Source: Amoebidium appalachense
Lineage: Eukaryota; Ichthyosporea
Assembly: GCA_963693365.1 (NCBI GenBank)
Contig: CAVNZM010000011.1
Coordinates: forward strand, 2,976,001 to 3,040,000
DNA: 64,000 nt
Reading direction: 5' to 3'
The notes under the pieces were generated by a model. The model had not been told where the DNA came from. It did not search any database and worked only from the letters and a program-made list of their open reading frames with translations. The translations under genes and the position numbers were made by a program. The number at the start of each line of letters is the position of its first letter. Position 1 is the first letter of the stretch. Shown one piece after another: positions 30,479-40,325 of this stretch.

Positions 30479-31551
30479 GGGTTATGGGCCCCTCACGTAA
30501 TGATTCCATCAAGTTCAAGGTCGACATCCCTCTCTTCACTGGCAATGATAATGATTCAGGCACGGACTACCACACATGGGCCGAAACCATGTATGTCCAG
30601 CTTTCTGGTGCTGGTCTTCTCCACACCATCGCGCCCAGTACGGAGCACCCGGCTACCCGTGAACAGGTCGACACTGCCCGTTCCTACCTGTGGCAAGCAC
30701 TCTCGGTTGACGTGCGTTGTATCCTAGGGTTAACACGCACCACCACACCTGCGGAGATATGGTCGGCCCTATCTGCCCACTACCTGGAGCAATCTGAGGC
30801 CAATCAGTACGACCTTATCGGGCTGTACATGAATTCTACGCCTGAACCTACGGACACCGCGACGAAATACGCCATGAAACTCCGCGGCTACGTGCGGCGC
30901 CTAGCCGATTACGGCACACAAATTGGTGATGCTCAAGTGCTGACCAAGCTCACCAACGACCTCGGCAAGGTGCCTTACTACGAAATGCCTGTCATTGCCT
31001 ACAAGATGACACCCAAGCCTACCGTGATGGGCCTCCTCCAACAGCTACGGGCATATGAGACCAGCCACCCACGTGCACGTGTGACTACCAGCTCCGGGCC
31101 GGCCGCCTTCACCACACGGGCTCCTCAACCTGTCATCTGCCACGGCTGCGGCAAACCAGGCCACATCAAGTCTCAGTGCCCCAACGGCAACGGCCAACAC
31201 AGCAACTCTGGCAACAACCGTGCCAGCACCTACCCCAAGGGTTCCTGCGTCAACCACCCACTGTCTACCAGTCACACTACCGCCATGTGCAAGGGGGGCA
31301 ACCGTGCCAACGGCCGCAAACCTAAGGGTGGTCCCCTCCCGCCTGGGTCCTGCATCAACCACCCTGCCTCTACTACCCACACTACGGCACAGTGCAAGGG
31401 GGGGCTGCCGCTCCCCGGGCTTTCCTCATGTCTAGCAACGACTGTGGCACCAACAAGGTGCTCCTCGACTCTGGAGCCACTGACCATGTGTGCCCCCGGC
31501 CCGATGTGTTCGTCAACATGCTTGCGGCGCCTTACTCCACGGTCCAAGTAG
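30343..31551 (+). CDS. copia 1 Gag (402 aa), starting inside the LTR
   Basis: The first 45 residues are encoded by the LTR (MSDNLQLQQLVQLLEKRLA, a coiled-coil-like helix). The next codons read through the primer-binding site as SNRVMGP. A UBN2/retrotrans-gag-like capsid follows (LPLF-type residues, YHTWAETMYVQLSGAGLL, LIGLYMN). The knuckle CHGCGKPGHIKSQC is a normal CCHC. Two further Cys/His motifs, CVNHPLSTSHTTAMC and CINHPASTTHTTAQC, have spacing CX2HX5HX4C. The second ends directly in a G7 run, where Pol begins in the -1 frame. Confidence 0.9.
   Translation: MSDNLQLQQLVQLLEKRLASQDAIISDLQKEQRALELASMNTMSNRVMGPSRNDSIKFKVDIPLFTGNDNDSGTDYHTWAETMYVQLSGAGLLHTIAPSTEHPATREQVDTARSYLWQALSVDVRCILGLTRTTTPAEIWSALSAHYLEQSEANQYDLIGLYMNSTPEPTDTATKYAMKLRGYVRRLADYGTQIGDAQVLTKLTNDLGKVPYYEMPVIAYKMTPKPTVMGLLQQLRAYETSHPRARVTTSSGPAAFTTRAPQPVICHGCGKPGHIKSQCPNGNGQHSNSGNNRASTYPKGSCVNHPLSTSHTTAMCKGGNRANGRKPKGGPLPPGSCINHPASTTHTTAQCKGGLPLPGLSSCLATTVAPTRCSSTLEPLTMCAPGPMCSSTCLRRLTPRSK
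30479..30491 (+). promoter_or_regulatory. copia 1 primer-binding site (initiator tRNA-Met anticodon arm)
   Basis: GGGTTATGGGCCC abuts the LTR end. Its complement GGGCCCATAACCC is the anticodon stem-loop of eukaryotic initiator tRNA-Met, the half-tRNA priming arrangement known for Drosophila copia. Confidence 0.8.
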
Positions 31552-34500
31552 CCGACAAGGGTGCATGTGCAGTGCTTGGGGTGGGCGACGTGTTCTTTTC
31601 CAGCACCATCGACGGCGTTACTGCGGTGCATCAGCTGACGGATGTACTCTACGTGCCCTCCATCCCCGACACTCTCATCAGTGTGTTCACGGCATCTACC
31701 AACGGCGTTTTACCCCGCTTTGACACCCGCGGCGGCGTTAAGTTGTGCTACGGCGATCAAATTCTGGCCACCGGCTCGGCTGTCGGCACCAAGCTGTACC
31801 ACATGGCGGTGTCTCTTCTGCGCGCGGACACAACCCCGGACGCCCAAACCACCACTGCTCCGCGTATCCTCAAGGTTACTGCCGACCTCAACACGTGGCA
31901 CTACCGTCTGGGCCATGCTGGCATTGACGCTGTACGCTCGGTCATCAAGTCTGCAGGCCTGTTGGTGGGTGGCGGTGCCAAGTCTCCGGGTGTGTGTGAG
32001 CCCTGTGCCCTCGGCAAAGCCCACCGTGTTGCCTTCTCCGAATCAACCAGCCAAGCTCCCCGGGTCCTAGCCAAGGTTCACAGCGACATCAGCGGCCCCT
32101 TCCCTCCCGCGATCGGTGGTGCTCAGTACTTGGCGACGTTCCACGACGAATTCACCGGCCACACCACGGCCGTGCCCCTCGTCAAGAAGTCGGACACACT
32201 GGCTGCATATGTGACGTACCACAAGGCGGCGGTTACCCAACACGGTGTTCCCATGCAGGTGTTTCAGTCCGACGGGGGGGGCGAGTACATGGGCACGGCC
32301 TTCGGGGACTACAACCGTGAGCACGGCATTCGCCATCAGGTCACTACCACCGGCTCTCCTCAACAGAATGGGACTGCCGAACGACTGAACCGGACCCTCC
32401 TCGACATGGTTCGGGCACTCCTGCAGCAGTCCGGCCTTCCGGTGGGATTCTGGGCCGAGGCAGCTGTGACCGCGGCTTTTATACGCAACATGCTCCCGTC
32501 GCGAGCCACCGGCAGCCAATCGTCTCCCGCCCTGCTGTGGACCGGCATTCCTCCCGACTACAGCCGGCTCCGTGTCTGGGGCTCTCCCTGCTACGTCCAT
32601 CAACAGGATACACCGAAACTGGCGCCTCGTGCCGTCAAGGGCATCTTCGTGGGCTACCCTCCTAACATCAAGGGCTACAAGGTCTGGATTCCAGCAGCAC
32701 ACAAGATGACCGTCAGCCGTGACGTGCAGTTCGACGAGGCTGCTATTCTGCACCCCCTCCGTGATGTCCTATCTGATTGGTCGACCGCACCGGCAATTCA
32801 TCATTTTTTGGAGTCATCTGATTCGTCAAATCAGCCAGCCAATCACATCGTCCGGAATGATCAGCAATCTGATTCGTCTCGTCTGTCAGCCAATGAGACA
32901 GCGCCGAGTGATCAATTGGACATTCCGATCCTGCCCGAGCCTGCACATCGGCTCCCCCGGACGACCCGTAGTGGCGCTGTGTACAACGACCAACGTCGAG
33001 GCCCGACTGCCAACGTGGCTGCTGCTACGGCCCCCCTTGCCCCCCAGGCTACGGCTCCTGCATCAACACCCATCAAGGCTTCCACCATTGTTGTCCCCAA
33101 GACTGTCCGGGCTCCACTCAAGAGTCCCCAGCGTCTGAAATGGGAGGAGGCTGCACACCGTGAGCTCAAGGCCCTGGAAGACAACGGCACCTTCACCCTT
33201 GTGCCCCGTCCAGAGGATGGCTCCACTGTCATTCCGGTCGGCTGGGTCTTTACGGTCAAGCAGGACAACGTCGGCAACGTCACTGCTTTCAAGGCCCGGC
33301 TTGTGGCCCGGGGCAACTACCAGCAGCCTGGCCAGGACTATTTCGTCACCGAGTCACCTGTGGCTGCGCTGGCTACCATCCGGCTGGTTTTGGCTACCTC
33401 CGTGGCCCAAGGTCTGCCTCTGCGCCACATCGACGTCAACACAGCATTCCTCAACGGCACCGTCAACGAGACCATCTACATTGAGCAGCCCCCTGGCTTC
33501 GTCAACCCCTCGGCCCCCCATGCTGTCGGCTTGCTCCACAAGGCGCTCTACGGCCTAAAACAGGCACCGCGCCAGTGGTATGAGGCCCTCCGTGACCATC
33601 TCCTCGACCAAGGCTTCATTGTGAGTGCTGCTGACCCGTGCCTGTTCATCAAGAATGCCGGGACCCCAACGTTTATTGCCCTTGCTGCCTACGTGGATGA
33701 CTTCACCGTGACGGCCGCCACTGATGCGCTCATCGACGATTTTTTCACCAAGCTGGATGCTCGTTTCTCTGCCAAGGACCTGGGTCGTCCTACCCTGCTC
33801 ATCGGGCACACTCTTACCTGGCTGGAGGACGGGTCTCTGCGTCTGGGCCATCGTCAACACATCATCGACTTGGCTGCCCGTTTTCGTCTCACCCACATGT
33901 CCGGCACCAAGACCCCCATCGTCCCGGGCCAGGCCAGTGAAAGCAACAAGACCCCAGCCCACAGCAAGAAGGAGGACTATGCCAGCCTGGTCGGTGCCCT
34001 GCTGTGGATTGCGCGTACCACCCGCCCCGACATTTCCCAGGCTCTGGGAGTCCTTACTCGACACATTCATGCGCCCACCGTCACCCACTGGACTATGGCT
34101 ACCAGAGTTGTAAGCTACCTGCTGGCCACCATCGACCTGGGTATTGTCTACCGTCCCGGCCCCCCCACCCTTGTTGGCTACTCCGACTCCGACTACGCCG
34201 AGGACCGCGACACCCGGCGCTCCACCACGGGCTATGTCTTCTTCATCAACTCCTCCCCTGTGTCCTGGGTGTCTCGGCTCCAGTCCATCACCACCCACAG
34301 CTCCACTGAGGCTGAATTTGTGGCCATGTCTGCTGCTACGAACGAGGCCCTCTGGCTCAACTATGTGATGGACGACCTGGGCCTTAATCCTATCGATGAG
34401 CCCACCCCGGTGCCCATCCATGGGGACAATGAGTCTGCCCGGGCCCTGCTGGACACCCTGGGGGTTAAGCCCAAGACCAAGCACATCGACGTCCGCTACT

Positions 34501-34640
34501 GCTCCGTCAAGGAACATCACCTGCTGGGCAACATCACTGTGGTCCCGGTGGCTTCTGCTGACAACAAGGCCGACATGTTCACCAAGGCCCTGTCCGCCTC
34601 TTTCTTCACCAAGGCCGTGGGGATGCTCAACATGTGTTGA
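31392..34640 (+). CDS. copia 1 Pol: protease, integrase, RT, RNase H
   Basis: Protease: VLLDSGATDHVC. GAG-pre-integrase: TWHYRLGHAG and CEPCALGKAH. Integrase core: VHSDISGPF, VFQSDGGGEYMG and PQQNGTAERLNRTL (D, D, E). RT: WVFTVKQD, KARLVARG, DVNTAFLNG, KALYGLKQAPRQWY and AYVDDFTVTA (YVDD). RNase H: LVGYSDSDYAEDRDTRRSTT, SSTEAEFVAMS and IHGDNESARALL, ending with KADMFTKAL before a TGA stop. This is the canonical copia order with no internal stop. Expression needs a -1 shift from Gag, and the overlap 31392-31551 contains AAGGGGGGGC, a plausible slip site. Confidence 0.95.
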   Translation: MQGGAAAPRAFLMSSNDCGTNKVLLDSGATDHVCPRPDVFVNMLAAPYSTVQVADKGACAVLGVGDVFFSSTIDGVTAVHQLTDVLYVPSIPDTLISVFTASTNGVLPRFDTRGGVKLCYGDQILATGSAVGTKLYHMAVSLLRADTTPDAQTTTAPRILKVTADLNTWHYRLGHAGIDAVRSVIKSAGLLVGGGAKSPGVCEPCALGKAHRVAFSESTSQAPRVLAKVHSDISGPFPPAIGGAQYLATFHDEFTGHTTAVPLVKKSDTLAAYVTYHKAAVTQHGVPMQVFQSDGGGEYMGTAFGDYNREHGIRHQVTTTGSPQQNGTAERLNRTLLDMVRALLQQSGLPVGFWAEAAVTAAFIRNMLPSRATGSQSSPALLWTGIPPDYSRLRVWGSPCYVHQQDTPKLAPRAVKGIFVGYPPNIKGYKVWIPAAHKMTVSRDVQFDEAAILHPLRDVLSDWSTAPAIHHFLESSDSSNQPANHIVRNDQQSDSSRLSANETAPSDQLDIPILPEPAHRLPRTTRSGAVYNDQRRGPTANVAAATAPLAPQATAPASTPIKASTIVVPKTVRAPLKSPQRLKWEEAAHRELKALEDNGTFTLVPRPEDGSTVIPVGWVFTVKQDNVGNVTAFKARLVARGNYQQPGQDYFVTESPVAALATIRLVLATSVAQGLPLRHIDVNTAFLNGTVNETIYIEQPPGFVNPSAPHAVGLLHKALYGLKQAPRQWYEALRDHLLDQGFIVSAADPCLFIKNAGTPTFIALAAYVDDFTVTAATDALIDDFFTKLDARFSAKDLGRPTLLIGHTLTWLEDGSLRLGHRQHIIDLAARFRLTHMSGTKTPIVPGQASESNKTPAHSKKEDYASLVGALLWIARTTRPDISQALGVLTRHIHAPTVTHWTMATRVVSYLLATIDLGIVYRPGPPTLVGYSDSDYAEDRDTRRSTTGYVFFINSSPVSWVSRLQSITTHSSTEAEFVAMSAATNEALWLNYVMDDLGLNPIDEPTPVPIHGDNESARALLDTLGVKPKTKHIDVRYCSVKEHHLLGNITVVPVASADNKADMFTKALSASFFTKAVGMLNMC

Positions 34641-34811
34641 GCACCCGTCATCAACCAACTGCGCCCTCATACTTCAGGGGGGGGAGAGAGTTGCATCCGA
34701 CTGTGCAACTACGTGTACCATACTAAAATTGAGTAGGGGAATCTTTATTGTCTGTATTTTGTGCACCTGAAGCACTCGAGCTCAGTTGCATTAATTCATA
34801 CCACAATTATC

Positions 34812-34825
34812 CAATTGAGTAGGGG
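34812..34825 (+). other. copia 1 polypurine tract
   Basis: AATTGAGTAGGGG directly precedes the 3' LTR. The TRIM has nearly the same tract (AATTGGGTAGGGG) before its second and third LTRs. Confidence 0.8.
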
Positions 34826-35362
34826 TGTTGGAGTACACTGGTACTCCCGGCTAGCAATGTCTGTTAGAGAAAGGTTCTGAGCAATTGAATAATTGTTTCA
34901 ACACTCACTCGAGTGCATAGAGCTTTTGTTTACGGTCATATTCATATATGGTAGTTATATGTTTGAGCCAAAACTGTACCAATGACGAGCTTCACTAGCA
35001 ACGTCCTAATTGTGCTCATTAATTAATATTCCCGGTTCAGATGATGTCATGTCTATATTTGCCACAGGATTCTATTCTTAGAGTGGTAGTGTGCTTTATT
35101 CCCGGATATTCTCAGAATATTTTTAGTTGTGTGAAGTAAGATTTACGTTTAACTGCAATTGGTGTGTTAAACACGTTTATTTGTGTGCTTTAGTGCAAGT
35201 TAACTAGCCACTCAACGTGCACAGTTAACTTTTATATCTTTAACGACTTGTTTTCATTGTGCTCTCTTTTCGGCCATGCTGTACATGGCCCACCACCAGG
35301 GTGCACACGAGGCCACCATGAGGTGGCCAACGACTATATAAAGCAGTGCCTCCCATGTCACA
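34826..35362 (+). repeat. copia 1 3' LTR, left part
   Basis: First 537 bp of the 3' LTR, ending in the target bases TCACA, which recur at 38934-38938 beyond the inserted copia 2. Confidence 0.93.
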
Positions 35363-35668
35363 TGTAACTTAGAGGTTTCTCTGTGAGACTTCATTATTTG
35401 CTGACTTACATTGACTGGCCCACCGGGACCTTTATATACTTGTGGTCTGGCTCACTGGAATGTTACATACTATTCCCGATTGGTCTACCCGCCGCTATGG
35501 ATCTAGTCGCTACCAATCAGAACACTCCAACAGAATCTTCTAGACTCCTCTAGATCTATCCTGATCTATCGTGAACCTATCCACCAGTTTATCCCGAATA
35601 TCTCGAATATTCCCGATCACTAGTGCTACGCTAACGCAGGGCATACCGGATGGCTATCCTGTTCGACA
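35363..35668 (-). repeat. copia 2 3' LTR (306 bp)
   Basis: Begins TGTAACTTAG and ends GTTCGACA on the plus strand. In element orientation it is preceded by the purine-rich AGTGGGGG. Confidence 0.93.
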
Positions 35669-35801
35669 CCCCCACTTGCACTGTGTTCTATCTATCTACC
35701 GCATGCAACCTAAACCTAAGATGCAACTCTAAAACTATGCTACTATACTAACACATATAACACCTACTACACGAACATTAACACTACACTAATTGTAGTT
35801 C

Positions 35802-37354
35802 TTACTCAGCCATGCCGATGGCCTGCCGATGCTGCACTAACTTAAGTCTCCCTAAAGCTTTGGTGCACATGTCGGCCACGTTACTGTTCGTGCTGCAATA
35901 CACAAGTTCTACATCCCCATTCTCCACACACTCACGGGTGTAGTGGTACTGAACGTCGATGTGTTTGATGCTGGCCTGGAGATTGCTTCTTCCAGTGTCA
36001 CAGGGTCATCCTCATTGCTATCAGCACTCTCAATTGCCATGCTGATACTGTCGCGGTACTCTACTACACCTGCGTTGATGCCGTAGGTCCCACCGCGCCT
36101 TGTAGTCATAGACGGATAGGCACTTCTGGTTGCAACCTGCAACTCTGCACTATCTTCCTCGTCTCCTGACCCTGCCGCGTCCGAATCGCCGCTGTCCTCG
36201 CCCGCGCCGTCGCCGATAGCATCTGAATCATATCCACTGTCAGTGCCGATTGCAGGCTTCCGAAAGGAATGTTGCTTCTTGACGCTGATTGGATTCCTCG
36301 ATTCCATGCTCTGCTGATTTCCGATTGGCTTATGCATCAGCAATTCCATTGGCTCATCTTGCACCACCGGAATACCGGCCTTTGAGGTGCATGATTCATC
36401 GATCACCACATCTCGCCCGACGATAGTCTTGCGCGCCTCGGTGTCCCACAACAAGTACGTCTTGCTGTCACCTGTGTAGCCGACGAATTTACACTCCCGA
36501 CTCTTGGCGTCTAGCTTCCTGCGCTCGTCCTTCGGCACATGGACAAATGCCTTGCTACCAAATACACGTTGATGGCTAACATCGGGCTTCTCTCCATACC
36601 ATGCCTCCCAAGGTGTCATGCCACCCAGTACTGTGGTTGGCGTCAGGTTCTTGATGTACACAGCTGCCTGTACTGCCAGCTGCCAGAACCCCATACTCAT
36701 GCCTGCTGACTGCAGCATGCAGCGCGCCGTCTCGACAATGGTCCTGTTAGCCCTCTCTGCTACACCATTCTGCTCTGGTGTGTAAGGGACTGTCGCCTCA
36801 TGTTCAATGCCGCACGCTTCCAGGAACGACTTGAACTCAGTGGAGGTGTACTCACCCCCGTTGTCGGAACGCAGAATCTTGATGCTGGCACCGTGTTGCT
36901 TCTCTACGTGTGCCTTGTACTTCTTGAAGTAAGTATGCACTTGGGATTTATGTTTCATGAAGTACACCGTAGTGAACCTTGTCTTGTCGTCGATGAAGGT
37001 GACATAATACTTGGAACCTTGCAGCGACTCCTTGTTGAACGGTCCTGCCACATCAGAATGAACTCTGTCGAGCTTCGCTGGCGCTGTCTTGCGGGGTAGC
37101 TTACTGAAAGAGAGCCGGGCTTGCTTCCCTCTCGCGCATCCCTCGCACACACCGTCATCCTGGGTTTTGCAGTCGATGCACAGACCCTCGACGATGTTTT
37201 CTTTAACCATCTTCTGTAGCGTGTTTATTGCCACATGACCAAACCGCCGGTGCCATAAACTGGCGCTGCCCTTTACCGGCTCACACACGGTGTTACCCCC
37301 ACTGCTGCCGACTGCAGTGGTCACCATGTTCACGCTCTCACATACGGGTTTCAC
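35802..37354 (-). pseudogene. copia 2 Pol remnant: integrase joined to RNase H tail
   Basis: Pre-integrase (LWHRRFGHVAINTLQ, CEGCARGKQARL) and integrase core (DRVHSDVAGPF, ILRSDNGGEYTS, PEQNGVAERANRT) are intact. After VTLEEAIS the sequence jumps to SIKHIDVQYHYTREC and ends with NVADMCTKAL and IGMAE, the C-terminal part of copia RNase H, in another frame (stop TAA 35802-35804). The whole RT and most of RNase H are deleted at about 35980-35995. Upstream, a TAG (37367-37369) separates this frame from the protease end (VLYVPAFGTNVMS). Confidence 0.88.
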
Positions 37355-37366
37355 TAGGAGACGATA

Positions 37367-38580
37367 CTACAGGCCTCCCTCCACTACCCCACGGGCCACA
37401 ACTTGGCCATCTGTGGCACTCTCAATCGTACACTGTCGACCGTCGGTGATGCCTCTTAACCCGTGCTTGCCGGCGCTTGAAGCCGACATCACGTTAGTTC
37501 CAAATGCTGGCACGTACAGCACATTCTGCAGTCTAAATGTCATGCTGTTGGAACTCACTTGTTAATCTTACGACGCCTATTCCTAGATAGCGCCATCACA
37601 CCCGGGGTGTTACCCAGAGCGACGGGTTTGGGTGTGATCGACCGGAAGTCTTCCATCCAGTCCTTTCGGCATGTGACATGGGAGGTTGCGCCGCAGTCCC
37701 AATACCACTCAATTGAAGAAGGGAGTCCGCTGTTTACCGCCATGGCGAGTATCTCCTTGGAAGCTCCGTTCTGCTTCGCCTTGTCGCCGCGATTGCCGCC
37801 CTTCTTCTTCTTTGGACACTGTGACTTGTAGTGCCCAAACTTGTGACATTTGTAACACTCCACCTTGGATATGTCAGTCACGCGCGGCTTGCCGGTGTCC
37901 TGTCGTGGCGTACCGCCGCGCCCTTGGGTGCTGGTCATCATCACCCGCTGCTGCTCCCTTGCAGCCTCGTTCTCCTCAAAACCACGCAGCTTGGCGATTA
38001 TCTTTTCCATTGTCTTCTCAGCTGCTGGTAAAGCTTGAATGGTCCTAACGTCGGTGCGGAATCGGTCGTCAGCGCCTACACCGTCCAGGAATTTCTCGGC
38101 AACCATGTCCTCACTAACTCCATTGGGATCGATATGAAGAAGATCCTGCACAATGCACTCCAGGCGGGCCGCATACTCCAGCACGCTTTCCGTCGGCATC
38201 ATATCAGCACGCCAGAACTGTTGAATCAACATTCTCTTGTGCTCATCTGTGTTGCGCGCAGCGTATGATGCTACCGTATCCCATATGTCCTTGGGATTTC
38301 CTACGGCAATAGCTCGCCGACACAGGCTTGCAGGTACATCACCTAGTGTCTCCACCAGGTAGGAAGTCGCCTTCTTCTGATCCAAGGGGTCGATCTCCAC
38401 CGGAGGTTGCTCCACCGGTTCGCCGTCCTCTCCTATCACTTCAGGAGCCACGTCTTCAATCGTGTACCATAATTCCTCGCCCTCGAGGAAGCACTTCATG
38501 CGCATGGCCCACATTGAGTAGGAGATTTTGCCCTTGCCTTCTCCTTCATACATGGGAACTGGACATTTTGCTCTTCCCAT
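37367..38580 (-). pseudogene. copia 2 Gag and protease
   Basis: Gag starts at the ATG 38578-38580 just inside the 5' LTR and has a DUF4219/UBN2-like capsid (YSMWAMRMKCFLEGEELW). It carries a CCHC knuckle, CYKCHKFGHYKSQC, and a protease start WYWDCGATSHVT, with Asp-Cys-Gly where Asp-Ser-Gly is normal. The frame is lost near 37560. The protease end (VLYVPAFGTNVMSASSAG) lies in the frame of Pol and is closed by the TAG at 37367-37369. Confidence 0.85.
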
Positions 38581-38627
38581 CTTGTCTCAACAGTCGCTTG
38601 ATCGTAGCGTTGTACTGGGTCCGTAAC

Positions 38628-38933
38628 CGTAACTTAGAGGTTTCTCTGTGAGACTTCATTATTTGCTGACTTACATTGACTGGCCCACCGGGACCTTTAT
38701 ATACTTGTGGTCTGGCTCACTGGAATGTTACATACTATTCCCGATTGGTCTACCCGCCGCTATGGATCTAGTCGCTACCAATCAGAACACTCCAACAGAA
38801 TCTTCTAGACTCCTCTAGATCTATCCTGATCTATCGTGAACCTATCCACCAGTTTATCCCGAATATCTCGAATATTCCCGATCACTAGTGCTACGCTAAC
38901 GCAGGGCATACCGGATGGCTATCCTGTTCGACA
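38628..38933 (-). repeat. copia 2 5' LTR (306 bp)
   Basis: Same sequence as 35363-35668, apart from C instead of T at its first plus-strand base. Confidence 0.93.
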
Positions 38934-38938
38934 TCACA

Positions 38939-39166
38939 AACATGGGAAGCAGAACGTTTGATTTACACTTTTCTACTGTCGTTTTCAGTGCACAAAACAC
39001 ATAGACTAGTTACCCATCATACACGACACTATGTCTGACAACTTACAGTTGCAGCAACTAGTCCAACTACTGGAGCAGAGGTTGGCCTCACAAGATGCAA
39101 TCATTTCTGACTTACAGAAGGAACAACGTGCACTAGAACTAGCTTCTATGAACACAATGTCCAACA
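38939..39166 (+). repeat. copia 1 3' LTR, right part
   Basis: Last 228 bp of the 3' LTR. It again encodes the Gag N-terminus (MSDNLQLQQLVQLLEQRL), here read into host sequence. Confidence 0.92.
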
Positions 39167-39375
39167 CCCCATACATCCTCTGCCTGAAGGCAACTTTCAT
39201 ACCACAACTGCCACAGCTCTGGCTGCTTTTCCGGGTCGGGAAACCTTAAAGTATAAACGGTAACGCTCTGGCCGACACCGGCTTGCGGGTTTACATTTTC
39301 CTTACCCCTGTCCTTTCGAGTCTCACTAGCATAGTTACTCTTACAGTATAGTAGTACAATGCACTTGTTCCCCAT
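39167..39375 (-). pseudogene. THAP-domain protein gene, 5' part (split by copia)
   Basis: Starts at the ATG 39373-39375. KCIVLLYCKSNY supplies the first Cys pair (CX5C, slightly wider than the usual CX2-4C). RFPDPEKQPELWQLWYESC carries the conserved FP and Trp of a THAP fold. The frame breaks at GTA TGG GG, where copia 1 entered, and resumes exactly at 29713. The disrupted gene would otherwise encode an N-terminal THAP zinc finger followed by a coiled coil. Confidence 0.8.
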
Positions 39376-39958
39376 GATCTCTAAAGCGGAAACTAACCAT
39401 CCCTAAAAAGATACAACGCCATGGCATGGGCATATTGCCCATCCAGGTGCCACAGCAACCATAGGGGTCTTTGCGAGGGCAGTGTTCAACAAACAGTACA
39501 CCTACGTACGGCGGTTTTTTCGGGGGTGCGGCCGCATAAACAGACCGGCGATCAGCCGCACTCTTGTAGGTCTAAATCACCAATCGGCCGAGCCGAAAGA
39601 GAGGTTAAACGTCAAATAAAAATTGATGAAATTTAACTCGTTTGTTGATCACGTTGCTGCCGAAGGCGAGTAAATCTGTGGAGAACATTTTCCCGCCATT
39701 TTAGTAGGCCGCACCACCCCCGAGACCAAAAATCTTGCGCAAACAAATGAGCAAATTCCGATGACGTTGCCTTGGACGGCCTGGTGTTTCTACATAGCTA
39801 TAGATGGCCGTGTGCTATACCATAACTTGAACTTGCAGTCTTTTCAATCATTTGGGGTTTACACACTTTTTATTGGGTGGACACTGCCGGAGGCCCAGCC
39901 ACATTCGACGGCCTACTGCGTTTTCCAGCACAGCCAATCAAATGCAGCCAGTGACATA
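39376..39958. other. no gene recognised
   Basis: Upstream flank of the THAP gene. I see no coding family and no clear promoter motif. A near-inverted match to 14976-14996 lies at 39772-39792. Confidence 0.5.
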
Positions 39959-40161
39959 TGTACATGGGGGTTTACGCTGTTTACTCGAGGCAAAGAGAAC
40001 CAGTCTCAGGTATGGGGGGGGGGTTTTTGCTCGGAATATCCCCTCAGCGGTATATCATGATCACGTACATAGATGTCGGGTGGTGACTATATATCAGGGT
40101 TTACTTTCTCTACGAGACACCATAAAGACTACAAGGAGAAATCAATTAGTTGGGGTTCCCC

Positions 40162-40211
<50 letters not shown>

Positions 40212-40246
40212 GGGGGCTCCCCCTCGGGACACTCGGTATCAGCTGG

Positions 40247-40321
<75 letters not shown>

Positions 40322-40325
40322 TGCG

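Larger units (their letters stand above)
35363..38933 (-). mobile_element. second copia element, internally deleted, inside copia 1 3' LTR
   Basis: A 3.57 kb element with 306-bp LTRs (35363-35668 and 38628-38933) that look identical except for the first base of the right copy. TCACA is duplicated at 35358-35362 and 38934-38938. Read on the minus strand it holds Gag, protease, integrase and only the tail of RNase H. RT is missing, so it is non-autonomous. The primer site region (GGTTACGGACCCA) resembles the initiator-Met anticodon arm, with two differences from copia 1. Confidence 0.93.
29714..39166 (+). mobile_element. intact Ty1/copia LTR retrotransposon (host of a second copia)
   Basis: The 5' LTR is 29714-30478 (765 bp). 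The 3' LTR is 34826-35362 plus 38939-39166 (765 bp in total), the two parts separated by another copia element. A CCCCA duplication lies at 29709-29713 and 39167-39171. The LTRs differ visibly at one base (Lys versus Gln codon). The primer site GGGTTATGGGCCC follows the 5' LTR and the polypurine tract GTAGGGG precedes the 3' LTR. Gag and Pol are complete, so this copy could have been autonomous until recently. It interrupts the THAP gene in the opposite orientation. Confidence 0.95.
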
